Shown here: positions 7,705 to 16,181 of the stretch, one piece after another
How positions within the stretch are numbered: position 1 is the stretch's first letter
Layout: every line of letters begins with the position of its first letter
Origin: Actinoplanes sp. M2I2
GTDB taxonomy: Bacteria > Actinomycetota > Actinomycetes > Mycobacteriales > Micromonosporaceae
Assembly (NCBI RefSeq): GCF_023544445.1
Contig: NZ_JALPVJ010000028.1
Coordinates: 53,235 to 117,234, forward strand
DNA: 64,000 nucleotides
Reading direction: 5' to 3'
Position numbers and translations under genes: made by a program
Notes under the pieces: generated by a model
Told to the model about the DNA's origin: nothing
Database searches by the model: none
Seen by the model: the letters and a program-made list of their open reading frames with translations, nothing else

Positions 7705-8380
7705 TGACGACGCTGGACAGTCCTCCGGAGACCCCCGCGACGCCGAACCGCCGTCGGCGCCGGATCGTCGGGATGCTGGTCTGGGCGGCGGTGTTCGTCG
7801 TCGGGATCCAGTTCGTCGGCGTGCCGATCAGCGACCAGCTGATCGCCTTCGGCTGGTTCACCGGCGGACTCACCCCGACCGAATGGCTGCAGCAGCACCT
7901 CTGGCAGAGGGGCGTGGTGCAGTGGTGGGAGGTGGTCGTCTCCCTCGTCTACTTCTCGCACTTCTTGACTCTGCCGACGATCGCCGTGGTGTTGTGGATG
8001 CGGTCGCGGTCGCAGTGGGCCCGGTTCATGCGACGGTGGTTCCTGCTCAGCGTGCTCGGCCTCATCACGTACTTCGCCTACCCGGCGGCGCCGCCGTGGT
8101 GGGCGGACCAGTATCGCGGCCTCGTCGACGCGACTCGCATCTCCACCCAGGGCTGGAAGGCGATCGGCCTGGAGGGCACCGGCAACACCCTGAACGCGCT
8201 GCAGGTGGAGACGACGAACGACGTCGCTGCGATGCCGTCGCTGCACAGCGCGGCTGGGCGTACGTCGGTCTGGTCTTTCTGATCGCCGGACTCGGCGAAC
8301 GGTGGTGGGCCCGGCGGCACGACCTCGTGGCCGGGGCGAACAGTCGACCGCGTGCCGCTCGGCCGCGCCGTTCCGGCTGA
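7704..8380 (+). pseudogene. PAP2-family (phosphatase/aureobasidin-resistance-like) gene with internal deletion and frameshift
   Basis: The first 190 codons encode a membrane protein of the PAP2 superfamily, with helices near 22-40, 75-98 and 110-130, the AAPPWWA segment and the SLHS part of the catalytic C2 motif (AAMPSLHSA). Directly after it the frame continues only as AGRTSVWSF and stops at 8282. From 8255 another frame carries the family's last helix (WAYVGLVFLIAGLGERWW) to a stop at 8380. The C3 motif (histidine and aspartate before that helix) is absent, so roughly 45 codons seem deleted between MPSLHSA and WAYVG, leaving the rest out of frame. The product is expected to be catalytically dead. 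An assembly error is an alternative. Confidence 0.75.
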
Positions 8381-8401
8381 ACGGCACCGTAGGCTGCTCG
8401 C

Positions 8402-9802
8402 ATGTCGGATCTTCTGGGCCAGGTTCACGCGGCCGCCGGGCCCTATCTCGAGTCGCTGTCCGCGCGGCCGGTGCAGGATCCGGATGCTCTGTCGCTTCTC
8501 GCCGAGCTCGGTGGCCCGCTGCCCGCCTCGGGGGATCCGGCCGAGGTGGTCGAGCGGCTGTTGCGGATCGGGACGGCGGCCGGCACGGCATCGGCCGGGC
8601 CCCGGTTCTTCCACTTCGTCACCGGCGGTGTGACGCCGGCGGCGCTCGCGGCGGACTGGGCGGCGGCGCTGCTCGACCAGAACGCGTTCTCGAAGATCTC
8701 GTCGCCGTTCGCGCATGAGGTCGAGACCGTGGCGCTCGACTGGTTGCGCCAGCTGTTCGGGCTGCCGGCGTCGTGGGGCGGGGCGCTGGTGGCCAGCGCC
8801 ACGTTCGCCAACTTCACGTCGCTCGGGTGCGCCACGCACTGGTGGGGGTTTCAGCACGGCGTCGACACGGCCGAGGACGGGCTGACCGACCTGCCGCGGA
8901 TGCCGGTGCTGTCCTCCGGTTACGTGCACGCGAGCGCGCGCAAGGCGCTGCAGATGCTGGGTCATGGACGGAACTCCGTGACGGTGTGCGCGCGGGACGC
9001 GGTCGGGCGGGCCGATCTCGCGGGCATGCGGCGGCACCTCGAGTCGTTGCGGGGCGCGCCCGCCGTGCTCATCGCCAACGCCGGCGAGGTGAACGCCGGC
9101 GACTTCGACCCGGTGGCCGAGCTGGCCGACCTGGCGTCCGAGTACGGCTGCTGGCTGCACGTGGACGGCGCGTTCGGCCTTTTCGCCGCGCTTTCCCCGC
9201 GTACGGAGCATCTGGTGCGCGGCATCGACCGGGCCGACTCGATCGCGGCCGACGCGCACAAGTGGCTCAACGTCCCGTACGAGAGCGGTTTCGCCCTGGT
9301 CCGTGATCAGTCGCGGCTGGGCGCGGCGTTCGGCATGCCGGGCGCGGCCTACCTGCCCGGTCCGGGTGATCCGGCGAGCGGGTACGCGCTCTACGGTCCG
9401 GAGTCGTCGCGGCGGGCCCGCTCGCTGCCGATCTGGGCGACGCTGGCCGCGTACGGCCGGGACGGCCATCGTGAGATGGTCGAGCGTCACCTCGATCTGG
9501 CCCGGCGCCTGGCCGCCCTGGTCGACGCGGCGCCCGAGCTGGAGCGGCTGGCCGACGTGCCGCTCAATATCGTGTGTTTCCGGGTGGCGCCGCCCGGCGA
9601 CGCGGATCTCGACGACCTCAACCGCCGGGTCGGCGCCGCCCTCCTGCGGGACGGTCGGGTGTACGCCGGCACCACTGTCTACGACGGGAAGGTGGCTCTG
9701 CGCCCGGCGATCGTCAACTGGCGGACCACCGAGGCCGACATCGACCTGTTCGTCGCCGTCGTCCGGGAATTGGCCGCGACGGTGGGTGCGGCCCGGTCCT
9801 AG
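8402..9802 (+). CDS. PLP-dependent group II decarboxylase-like protein
   Basis: A 466-residue cytoplasmic pyridoxal-phosphate enzyme of the aromatic-amino-acid/glutamate decarboxylase-like fold-type I group. The cofactor lysine is K287 in DAHKWLNVPYESG and the ring-stacking aspartate is D255 in HVDGAFG. N-terminal PRFFHFVTGG and the NAFSKISSP segment match this family. The substrate is unknown; members annotated in actinomycetes are often loosely called aspartate aminotransferase-family. ATG at 8402; the gene is followed after 10 bases by a membrane-protein gene. Confidence 0.88.
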   Translation: MSDLLGQVHAAAGPYLESLSARPVQDPDALSLLAELGGPLPASGDPAEVVERLLRIGTAAGTASAGPRFFHFVTGGVTPAALAADWAAALLDQNAFSKISSPFAHEVETVALDWLRQLFGLPASWGGALVASATFANFTSLGCATHWWGFQHGVDTAEDGLTDLPRMPVLSSGYVHASARKALQMLGHGRNSVTVCARDAVGRADLAGMRRHLESLRGAPAVLIANAGEVNAGDFDPVAELADLASEYGCWLHVDGAFGLFAALSPRTEHLVRGIDRADSIAADAHKWLNVPYESGFALVRDQSRLGAAFGMPGAAYLPGPGDPASGYALYGPESSRRARSLPIWATLAAYGRDGHREMVERHLDLARRLAALVDAAPELERLADVPLNIVCFRVAPPGDADLDDLNRRVGAALLRDGRVYAGTTVYDGKVALRPAIVNWRTTEADIDLFVAVVRELAATVGAARS

Positions 9803-9812
9803 AGTGCCGGGC

Positions 9813-10307
9813 ATGAGGAAGCTGGACGGTGCGTCCGTGGCCCTGGCTGTCGTTTTCGTGCTGGACGCCGTCGCCGCGCTGGGGGTCGTGGTGGCGACCG
9901 CGTTCTCGACCGTGCTGCTCGGCGCCGACGCGGGACTGATCGTGCTCACCGACGGCGATTCCTTCCTGTTCGACGAGCTCGACCTCTGGTTCGGTGCGGC
10001 GACGTCGGTCTTCGCGCTGGGCTCCGCCGCGGCGTTCGCGCTGACCTGCCCGGCGGCGGCCGCGCTGGTGGTGGCGGTGCGCACGCGCACGGCCGGCACG
10101 ATCGCGGCGGTCCTGGCCGGCGCGCTCGTGATCTGGTGCGCCGCGGCCGCCGCCGTCTCCGTGGCCGAGCCCGCGGCGCTGACCGTCTGTGCCGTGGCCG
10201 GCGCGGTCAACCTGGTGGCGCTGTTGCTGGCCGTGGGCGTGTTCCGGCCGGTGTCCCCGCCGAAGTCCCAAGCGGAGTCCCAAGCGGTCGGGACATCGGC
10301 ATCGTGA
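9813..10307 (+). CDS. Small four-helix membrane protein, unknown function
   Basis: A 164-residue protein with four predicted hydrophobic segments (about 8-32, 60-84, 90-112, 118-142) and a short hydrophilic tail containing the short repeat KSQAESQA. ATG at 9813, ten bases after the decarboxylase stop, so probably co-transcribed. No family recognised. It resembles, in size and layout, the next membrane-protein gene but not in sequence. Confidence 0.6.
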   Translation: MRKLDGASVALAVVFVLDAVAALGVVVATAFSTVLLGADAGLIVLTDGDSFLFDELDLWFGAATSVFALGSAAAFALTCPAAAALVVAVRTRTAGTIAAVLAGALVIWCAAAAAVSVAEPAALTVCAVAGAVNLVALLLAVGVFRPVSPPKSQAESQAVGTSAS

Positions 10308-10333
10308 CCGGTGGGACGGCGCTTTCCTAGGTT

Positions 10334-10366
10334 GAAGCCCTCGACAACCGTGATCTGGAGGGCTTC
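10334..10366 (+). promoter_or_regulatory. Inverted repeat masking the ribosome-binding site of the next gene
   Basis: GAAGCCCTC (10334-10342) pairs perfectly with GAGGGCTTC (10358-10366) across a 15-base loop. The Shine-Dalgarno GGAGGG at 10356-10361 lies in the 3' arm and the ATG follows at 10369. The hairpin could end transcription of the upstream gene or block translation of the downstream one. Confidence 0.5.
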
Positions 10367-10368
10367 TC

Positions 10369-10752
10369 ATGGGACGTATGACCCGCTCGACCGCACTGCG
10401 GATCGCCGCCGCCCTGTCGGTGCTGGTGGCGATCATCGGCATCGTGCTGTTCGACCTGCCCAACCTGGTGCTCGGCGCGCGCGACAGCGAAGCGCCGTTC
10501 GGGCTCGTCCTGGGCAGCTTCACGTCGGACGTGCTCGCGCTCGTGGCCGCGTACGGCGCCTGGCGGCTCCAGAAATGGGGTGCGGTGCTGCTGATCGCGG
10601 TGAACGCGTTCTGGATCGTGCAGGCGGTCAGCTCGCTGCTGTTCGACCGGACCGGCGCCGAGGTGCTCTTCGCGTCGGTGATGCTCGTGCACCACATCGT
10701 GGTCATCTCGTTCTGTCTCTGGCGGGAACGGGTCGTCAGTGCTGCGGTCTGA
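10369..10752 (+). CDS. Small membrane protein upstream of a histidine kinase
   Basis: A 127-residue protein with about four hydrophobic segments (10-28, 50-66, 70-92, 98-118). No family recognised. ATG at 10369 with GGAGGG nearby, buried in the inverted repeat at 10334-10366. It overlaps the histidine kinase gene by 14 bases, so the two are translated together, and a role as accessory or signal input for that kinase is plausible but unproven. Confidence 0.65.
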   Translation: MGRMTRSTALRIAAALSVLVAIIGIVLFDLPNLVLGARDSEAPFGLVLGSFTSDVLALVAAYGAWRLQKWGAVLLIAVNAFWIVQAVSSLLFDRTGAEVLFASVMLVHHIVVISFCLWRERVVSAAV

Positions 10753-11929
10753 CGCGGCCGCCCGGCGCCTCTACCAGCTGCTCTATCCGTTCCTGCTGAT
10801 CTGGTACGCCCTGGTCGCGGCTGGGCTGGTCGCGGTGGTGGCCACCTGGCCCGACCGGCCGATCGGCTCGCTCGACGAGATCCCGTGGTGGTCGCACGCG
10901 ATCGCGCTGGCCGTCGTGGCGATCACCTGGGCGCCGGTGTCGGCCTACCTCGACCGGGGCGTGCACCAGCTGGCCTTCGGGCAGCGGGACAACGCGTACG
11001 AGGTGGCCGGTCACGTGTCGAGGCAGCTGCTCCCGTCGGTGGCGGCGGCGCTGGCCGGCACGATGGCCCTGCCCTACGTGGAGATCGAGTCGGACGGGCG
11101 GGTCGTGACCTCGTACGGGAAGGCTCCCGACGGGGCGCCGGTCGTGGCCATCCCGCTGACGTACGAGGAGGCGCCGGACGAGCAGCTGCGGCTCGGGACG
11201 CTGCGGGTGAGCGCGCGGCGGCGGCGCGACCGGCTGTCGGCGGCCGACCTGCGGCTGCTCGAGGATCTGGCCCGGCAGATCGCGATGACGATGCACGCCG
11301 CGCACGCCCGCGAGCGGCTGGTGGCGGCGCGCGAGGAGGAACGTCTGCGGATCCGCCGCGACCTGCACGACGGGCTGGCGCCGACACTCGCGTCGCTCGG
11401 CCTGCGGCTGGGGGTGCTGCAGCGGATCCTGCCCAGCGATCCGGCGGCGGCCGCGGAACTGGCCGCCGAGCTGCGCGCCGACGTGCGGCAGGCCACCGCC
11501 GACATCCGGCGCCTGGTGTACGAGTTGCGACCGCCCATGCTGGACGAGCTCGGGCTGGTCGACGCGTTGCGCAACCTGCGGTCCGGGGACGACCTCACCC
11601 GTACGGTGTCGGCGCCCGACCCGCTGCCGGCGTTGCCGGCGGCCGTGGAGGTGGCGCTGTACCGGATCGCGGCCGAGGCGTTGCACAACGCCACTCGGCA
11701 TGCCGGAGCCCGCGCGTGCGCCGTGGAGCTGGTCGTCTCCCCGGCGGACGTGACGCTGACTGTCACCGATGATGGCAAGGGGCTGCCGGCCGACTATCTT
11801 GCGGGGGTGGGACACCGGTCGATGCGGGAGCGCAGCAGCGAGCTGGGCGGCTCCCTGACCATCGGCGACGCACCCGGCGGCGGAGGCACCCGGGTAGCGG
11901 TCACGTTCGCGCGGGGCCCCCATGACTGA
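10739..11929 (+). CDS. NarL-type sensor histidine kinase
   Basis: A 396-residue membrane kinase. Two hydrophobic segments (about 14-34 and 54-72) are followed by a cytoplasmic region, a HisKA_3 dimerisation/phosphoacceptor domain with H210 in RRDLHDGLAPTLASLG, and a short HATPase domain (N box EALHNATRHAG, G boxes DDGKGLP and GGGGTRVAV). It phosphorylates the overlapping downstream response regulator. The signal is unknown; the extracytoplasmic part is tiny, so sensing is likely within the membrane or via the upstream small protein. GTG start at 10739. Confidence 0.9.
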   Translation: MLRSDAAARRLYQLLYPFLLIWYALVAAGLVAVVATWPDRPIGSLDEIPWWSHAIALAVVAITWAPVSAYLDRGVHQLAFGQRDNAYEVAGHVSRQLLPSVAAALAGTMALPYVEIESDGRVVTSYGKAPDGAPVVAIPLTYEEAPDEQLRLGTLRVSARRRRDRLSAADLRLLEDLARQIAMTMHAAHARERLVAAREEERLRIRRDLHDGLAPTLASLGLRLGVLQRILPSDPAAAAELAAELRADVRQATADIRRLVYELRPPMLDELGLVDALRNLRSGDDLTRTVSAPDPLPALPAAVEVALYRIAAEALHNATRHAGARACAVELVVSPADVTLTVTDDGKGLPADYLAGVGHRSMRERSSELGGSLTIGDAPGGGGTRVAVTFARGPHD

Positions 11930-12581
11930 GCCGATCTCTGTGCCGACCCCCGAGCCGATCTCCGTGCTGATCGCCGACGACCATCCGCTCTTCCGTAAGG
12001 GCCTGCGGGCTCTGCTGGCGACCATGCCCGAGGTCGCGGTCGTCGGGGAGGCCACCGACGGTCACTCGGCGGTGCGGCTGGCCGCTGAGTTGGGGCCGCG
12101 GCTGCTGCTGCTGGATCTGCACATGCCGGGCGGGGACGGGCTGACGGCGATCCGCCGGCTGACGGCCCGCGGGGACGGGCCGCACATCCTGGTGGTGACC
12201 ATGTTCGAGGACGACGACTCGGTCTTCGCGGCGCTGCGGGCGGGTGCCCGCGGCTACGTCCTCAAGGACACCGACGACGAGGAGATGACCCGGGCGATCC
12301 TGGCCGTCGGTCACGGCGAGGCCATCTTCAGCGCGGCGATCGCCTCGCGGATCGTGGCGTTCTTCGCCGGGCGGCCCGCCGCCGAGCCGTTCCCGGGGCT
12401 GACCGCCAGCGAACGCAACGTGCTGCAGCTGATGTCCCGCGGACTGCCCAACGACGTGATCGCGGCCCGGCTGGGGCTGAGCGCCAAGACCGTACGGAAT
12501 TATGTCAGCAGTGTCTTCGGCAAGCTCCACGTCGCGAGCCGCGCGGAGGCGATCGCCCGGGCCCGCGACGCCGGGATCTAG
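11922..12581 (+). CDS. NarL/FixJ-family response regulator
   Basis: A 219-residue response regulator with a receiver domain (acidic pair D19-D20, phosphoacceptor D65 in LLLLDLHMPG, K115-region YVLKD) and a LuxR-type helix-turn-helix at about 148-205 (LTASERNVLQLMSRGLPN, LSAKTVRNYVSSVFGKL). It overlaps the kinase by 8 bases and is its partner. Target genes cannot be told from the window. An N-terminal duplication PEPISV/PTPEPISV precedes the receiver. Confidence 0.92.
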   Translation: MTEPISVPTPEPISVLIADDHPLFRKGLRALLATMPEVAVVGEATDGHSAVRLAAELGPRLLLLDLHMPGGDGLTAIRRLTARGDGPHILVVTMFEDDDSVFAALRAGARGYVLKDTDDEEMTRAILAVGHGEAIFSAAIASRIVAFFAGRPAAEPFPGLTASERNVLQLMSRGLPNDVIAARLGLSAKTVRNYVSSVFGKLHVASRAEAIARARDAGI

Positions 12582-12646
12582 CGGCCCCCGAAGCCCGCTC
12601 CGGCCGGCTCTGAGCGGCCCCCGAAGCTTGCTCCAGCCGGCTCTAA
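12581..12646. repeat. 33-bp tandem duplication spanning the stop of the second ClgR/PopR-type gene
   Basis: Two 33-base units, 12581-12613 and 12614-12646, about 88% identical, with a third partial copy starting GCGGCC at 12647. The second unit contains the stop codon (12643-12645) of the minus-strand regulator, and the first unit begins on the last base of the response-regulator stop. The array fills the whole gap between the convergent genes. Confidence 0.85.
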
Positions 12647-12990
12647 GCGGCCAGTTCGAACTCGGTGCGGCTGCGGGGCGCCGGACGCCGGCGGGTCAGC
12701 TCGGCCTCGGTGCGGCTGCGAAGCAGAGCCTGGTGCTGCTGCATCAGCTCGAACCGGAAGAGGCGCGGCTGCAGGTCGTGCAGGACGGCCGCGAGCAGGT
12801 CGGTCATCGAGATGCCGAGCGCGCGGCAGATGGCCGCGAGCATCTCGGACGACGGCTCCTTGCGGCCGCGTTCGACCTCGGAGAGGTGCCCGATCGACAT
12901 GCCGACCGCGTCGGCCACCTCGCGCAGCGTGCGCCGCTGCGCCAATCGCGTGCGGCGCAGAACGCGGCCGATGAGCTCCCGCAGCATCAT
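12643..12990 (-). CDS. Second ClgR/PopR-type XRE regulator ending in LAA
   Basis: A 115-residue protein with an N-terminal Cro/C1 HTH (about 1-65: RRTLREVADAVGMSIGHLSEVERGRKEPSSE) nearly matching the regulator at 5792-6214. The tail contains two arginine-rich RSRTE segments and ends FELAA, the kind of end that makes Streptomyces PopR/ClgR unstable through ClpP. It is probably an activator of clp or lon genes, with its level set by proteolysis. It lies 47 bases downstream of the CGNR gene on the same strand and could be read through from it. ATG 12990 and 12987 are both possible starts. Confidence 0.85.
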   Translation of the reverse strand: MMLRELIGRVLRRTRLAQRRTLREVADAVGMSIGHLSEVERGRKEPSSEMLAAICRALGISMTDLLAAVLHDLQPRLFRFELMQQHQALLRSRTEAELTRRRPAPRSRTEFELAA

Positions 12991-13037
12991 GAGCCGACCC
13001 TAGCGCCTGCGGACCGGGAACGCCGTCCCGAACGCGG

Positions 13038-13589
13038 CTAACCGCCCGCCCGGCGCTCGCGGAACGCGATCATGTTCATCCGGTTGCCGCAGCGCACGGT
13101 GCAGAAACGCTTCGAGCCGTTGCGCGACAGGTCGAGCACCAGACCGTCGCAGTCGTCGGCCTCGCAGATGCGCAGCCGGCTCATCTCGTTCATGCGGATC
13201 ACGTCGGTGAGCGCCAGCGCGACCTCGGCCCGGATGCGCTCGGCCAGCGGCGCGTCCGGCGAGGTGGCGTGCATGTGCCAGTCGAGCCCGTCGTGCCGGG
13301 TCAGAAACGGCAGGGCCTTGGCCTCGCGCAGCATCCGGTTCACGACCTCAACGGCGTCGTCGCGCTCCTGGATCCAGACCGAGCGGAGCAGCGTACGGGT
13401 CCGGCGCACGTCTTCCAGCTCGGCGGCGTCGTGATCGATGCGGCCCGTGTACGTGAAGCGGGTGAGCAGCTCGGCCAGCTGGTCGACGGTCGCGAGCTCG
13501 TCCGCGCCGCTGCGGGAGCTGCTCGGCGACGTGTTGGCGAGCGCCACGACGAAGTCCAGCGACTCCACCGTGTCAGGGGCAAAAAGCAA
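13038..13589 (-). CDS. CGNR zinc-finger (ABATE-domain) transcriptional regulator
   Basis: A 183-residue protein with an N-terminal ABATE-like helical domain and a C-terminal CGNR zinc finger: C at about 143 and 148 (CEADDCDGLVLDLSRNG) and the FCTVRCGNRMN motif with the last two zinc cysteines. Such proteins are regarded as stress-response regulators; their ligands are unknown. Starts at 13589 and is divergent from the EamA exporter at 13773, which it may control. Confidence 0.88.
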   Translation of the reverse strand: MLFAPDTVESLDFVVALANTSPSSSRSGADELATVDQLAELLTRFTYTGRIDHDAAELEDVRRTRTLLRSVWIQERDDAVEVVNRMLREAKALPFLTRHDGLDWHMHATSPDAPLAERIRAEVALALTDVIRMNEMSRLRICEADDCDGLVLDLSRNGSKRFCTVRCGNRMNMIAFRERRAGG

Positions 13590-13698
13590 TTTGACTCCTC
13601 ACGAGTACGAGCCTAGCGTCAGGGGCATAGCCAACTTAGCCCATGACAGCCCGTTCCCTGCCGGTGCGCCAGGGCCGATCGAGCCGGACTGATCGGCG

Positions 13699-13743
13699 CT
13701 GAACCGACAAACCCTGAACCGGCAAGCTCTGAACCGACAAACC
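13699..13743. repeat. 15-bp tandem repeat, three copies, in a divergent promoter region
   Basis: Units CTGAACCGACAAACC (13699-13713 and 13729-13743) flank CTGAACCGGCAAGCT, with a partial CTGACCG afterwards. They lie between the CGNR regulator and the EamA gene, 30 bases before the latter's start, where direct repeats could be regulator sites or a simple minisatellite. Confidence 0.75.
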
Positions 13744-13772
13744 CTGACCGCAGCACGAGAACGGAGGCGGAC

Positions 13773-14729
13773 GTGAAGACGAAGCACCTTGGCCTGGCCG
13801 CGATGACCCTGTCGGCGGTCTCGTTCGGCACGTCCGGCGCGTTCATCAAGCCGCTCCTCGAAGCCGGCTGGTCCCCGGCCGCCGCTGTCACCGTACGCGC
13901 GCTCACCGGCAGCGTCGTGCTGCTGCCGTTCGTGCTGTTCGCGCTGCGCGGCCGCTGGTCGGCGCTGTGGCGCGGGCGCTGGCGAGTGCTCGGCATGGGC
14001 CTGATCGCCGTCGCGTTCACCCAGCTCGCCTACTTCGCCGCGATCTCCCGGGTCCCCGTCTCGACTGCGCTGCTGATCGAATACCTGGCCCCGCTGTTGC
14101 TGGTGCTCTGGGCCTGGGCCACCACCCGGCGCCTGCCCCGGCCGGCCGTCCTGCTCGGCTCGGTGCTGGCGGTCGGCGGCCTGGTGCTGGTGATCGGCCC
14201 CGGCGCGCTGCAGGCGGTCGACGTGCTGGGCCTGATGCTGGCCTTCGCCGCCGCGATCGGCTGCGCCGTCTACTTCGTGGTGGCTGCCCGCCCGGCCGAC
14301 GGCCTGCCCCCAGTCGCGCTGGCCGGTTCCGGTCTGCTGCTCGGCGGCCTGGCGCTCGGACTCATCGGCCTGACCGGCGCTCTCCCGCTCGACACGACGG
14401 GCGGCGACGTCCCGCTGTTCGGCGGCACCGCCCCCTGGTGGGTCCCGCTCGGGGTGGTGGCGATCGCGGGCACGGCCATCGCGTACGCCACCGGGATCGC
14501 CGGATCGGCCCGCCTGGGCTCACGACTGGCGTCGTTCCTGGGGTTGCTCGAGGTCGTCTTCGCCTCGATCTTCGCCTGGCTGGCGCTGGGCGAGTCGCTG
14601 ACCCCGCTGCAGATCCTCGGCGGCGCCCTCATCCTGGCCGGCATCGCCGCGATCCCGTCCGAGCAGACCGAGGCCGTGCCCCCGGCACCCGTCGACGAGG
14701 AACCCACGGTGATCCCGATCGCCGGGTAA
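13773..14729 (+). CDS. EamA-family (DMT superfamily) transporter
   Basis: A 318-residue inner-membrane protein with ten hydrophobic segments arranged as two EamA repeats (about 8-135 and 150-290), the layout of drug/metabolite exporters such as RhaT/YdcZ relatives. Typical pieces include SFGTSGAFIKPLL at the start and the conserved end of the second repeat (LGLLEVVFASIFAWLALGE). GTG start at 13773 with a GGAGG site 5 bases upstream. Substrate unknown. It is divergent from the CGNR regulator, which makes local regulation plausible. Confidence 0.88.
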   Translation: MKTKHLGLAAMTLSAVSFGTSGAFIKPLLEAGWSPAAAVTVRALTGSVVLLPFVLFALRGRWSALWRGRWRVLGMGLIAVAFTQLAYFAAISRVPVSTALLIEYLAPLLLVLWAWATTRRLPRPAVLLGSVLAVGGLVLVIGPGALQAVDVLGLMLAFAAAIGCAVYFVVAARPADGLPPVALAGSGLLLGGLALGLIGLTGALPLDTTGGDVPLFGGTAPWWVPLGVVAIAGTAIAYATGIAGSARLGSRLASFLGLLEVVFASIFAWLALGESLTPLQILGGALILAGIAAIPSEQTEAVPPAPVDEEPTVIPIAG

Positions 14730-14732
14730 CTC

Positions 14733-15375
14733 TCAGGCGTGCGGGCCGACCGTCACCGCGCCGATCGTCAGCGCGGGCGTCGCGCCGAGGAGGTGACAGA
14801 GCCGCTCGACCTGCTCGTCCAGCGCGGTCAGCCGGGCGGCGGTCAGCGGCTCCAGCGGTTCGACCGTGACGTGCACGCGACGGCCGAACGGCGCTGATGC
14901 CAGACGCCGGCCGCCCGGCCGTCGATCAGCAGCACGGGGTGGTTGCCGGCCTGACCGCGGTCCAGCGCCCGCTCGAAGGCCCGGCCGGGAAAGGTGACGG
15001 CCCGGGGGTGCGCTCCCACCCCGTACGCGTCGAAGTAGGACAGCAGGCGGACGCCGCGCGCCGCCGAGGGCGCCGGAACGCGGTGTCGCCCGCGAGCAGC
15101 CACCTCTGCTCGCCGTCGACCGTCACCGGCTCGAGCGCCTCGGCGAGGGAGCCGGACACGTCCGCGACGAAGCGCGGGGGAGCGGCCAGCCACCGCGCCA
15201 CCTCGGCCGGGGTCGCCGGTCCGTACGACCACAGGTAGCGCCGGACCAGCTCGCGCAGCGCCGGCCCGGGCTCTCAGGCCGCGAACGCGGGCGCCGCGAG
15301 CACGGCGCCGATCGCACCTCCGTCGCCGGCGCCGACCGGCTACCCCGAGCTCGGCGGCCCGCTCGTTCTCAGGGG
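14733..15375 (-). pseudogene. Decayed winged-helix DNA-binding (AlkZ/YcaQ-like DUF1006) gene
   Basis: Fragments of one protein occur in three frames on the minus strand. Reading 5' to 3': a piece ending AVLAAPAFAA followed by an in-frame TGA (15274-15276); LRELVRRYLWSYGPATPAE through RFVADVSGSLAEAL to WLLAGDTAF; a frameshift near 15070; VRLLSYFDAYGVGAHP to DGRAAGVWHQRRS; another frameshift near 14885; and the final RRVHVTVEPLEPL segment to a stop at 14733. This order matches the winged-helix DNA-binding domain family related to AlkZ/YcaQ DNA glycosylases. The N-terminal third is missing. With one stop and at least two frameshifts it is non-functional. Confidence 0.8.
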
Positions 15376-15430
15376 TATCTCGGGGTATGGCCGGATGGCT
15401 CGGCGGCGCCGGGATTGACAGGCTGATCTC

Positions 15431-16096
15431 GTGCTCGCCGACCTGATGAACACCGCCACCGCCTTCGTCGACTGGCTGTCCACTCTCGACCGGTGGACGG
15501 TCCTCGTCTTCACGTTCCTGTCCGCCGCCGTCGAGATGACCTTCCTGGCCGGGCTGCTGGTGCCGGGCGAGTCGGTGGTCATGCTGGCCGGTTCGCTGCC
15601 CGACGGGCCGGCCGGCTTCGCCGCCGTCCTGGTCGTGGGCACGGCCGGCGCGCTGGCCGGGCAGATCGCCGGGTACGCGGTGGGCCGGGCCTTCGGGCCG
15701 CGTCTGCGCTCGACCCGGCTGGGCCGTCGCATCGGCGCCGCCCGTTTCGACCGCGCCGAGGCCTATCTGCGCGACCGCGGCGCTCCGGCGCTGGTCGCCG
15801 TCCGCTTCGTCGCCGTGGTGCACGCGGTCGTGCCGATCGTGGCCGGGGTCGTGCGCATGCCGTTCGGCCGGTTCGTCCTGTGGTCGGGCCTCGGCACGGC
15901 CCTGTGGGTGGGCGCCTTCGCCGGGGTCGGCCTGCTCACCGCGGGCGCCGACGCCACCGGCGGGCTGGGCTTGGTGCTCACCGCCGTCGGGGCCACCTGC
16001 CTCGGCGTCGTCCCGTTCGCGGCCCGCCGGCTCCGCCGCCTCCGCCGCCCGGCGGTCGTCCGGCGGACCGCGCCGGCCGCCGCTGTCGCCTGCTGA
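15431..16096 (+). CDS. DedA-family membrane protein
   Basis: A 221-residue integral membrane protein of the DedA (VTT domain) family, implicated elsewhere in lipid flipping and membrane homeostasis. Seen: a first helix with FLSAAVEMTFLAGLLVPGES (the conserved E and G-x-x-x-PGE motif), a central glycine-rich helix, the RFVAVVHAVVPIVAG-x-x-x-M motif containing the conserved arginine, and two C-terminal helices followed by an arginine-rich cytoplasmic tail. GTG start at 15431. Confidence 0.88.
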   Translation: MLADLMNTATAFVDWLSTLDRWTVLVFTFLSAAVEMTFLAGLLVPGESVVMLAGSLPDGPAGFAAVLVVGTAGALAGQIAGYAVGRAFGPRLRSTRLGRRIGAARFDRAEAYLRDRGAPALVAVRFVAVVHAVVPIVAGVVRMPFGRFVLWSGLGTALWVGAFAGVGLLTAGADATGGLGLVLTAVGATCLGVVPFAARRLRRLRRPAVVRRTAPAAAVAC

Positions 16097-16181
16097 CGTA
16101 GACGGCGGGACCGCTCTGTCGCTTTTTCGGGTCACAGCCGGGATGCTGGGATCTCGGGTGGACCGACGAGAGGGCGATGGC

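Noticed and set aside
7463..8380. 305-residue plus-strand open frame
   Set aside because: Only its C-terminal end carries the displaced PAP2 helix; the rest is a shadow of the hypothetical gene at 7155 and the PAP2 gene.
13010..13035. ClgR-type binding site upstream of the second ClgR/PopR-type gene
   Set aside because: The GTTCG...GCG spacing does not match the GTTCGCT-N5-GCG site that I recall for ClgR.
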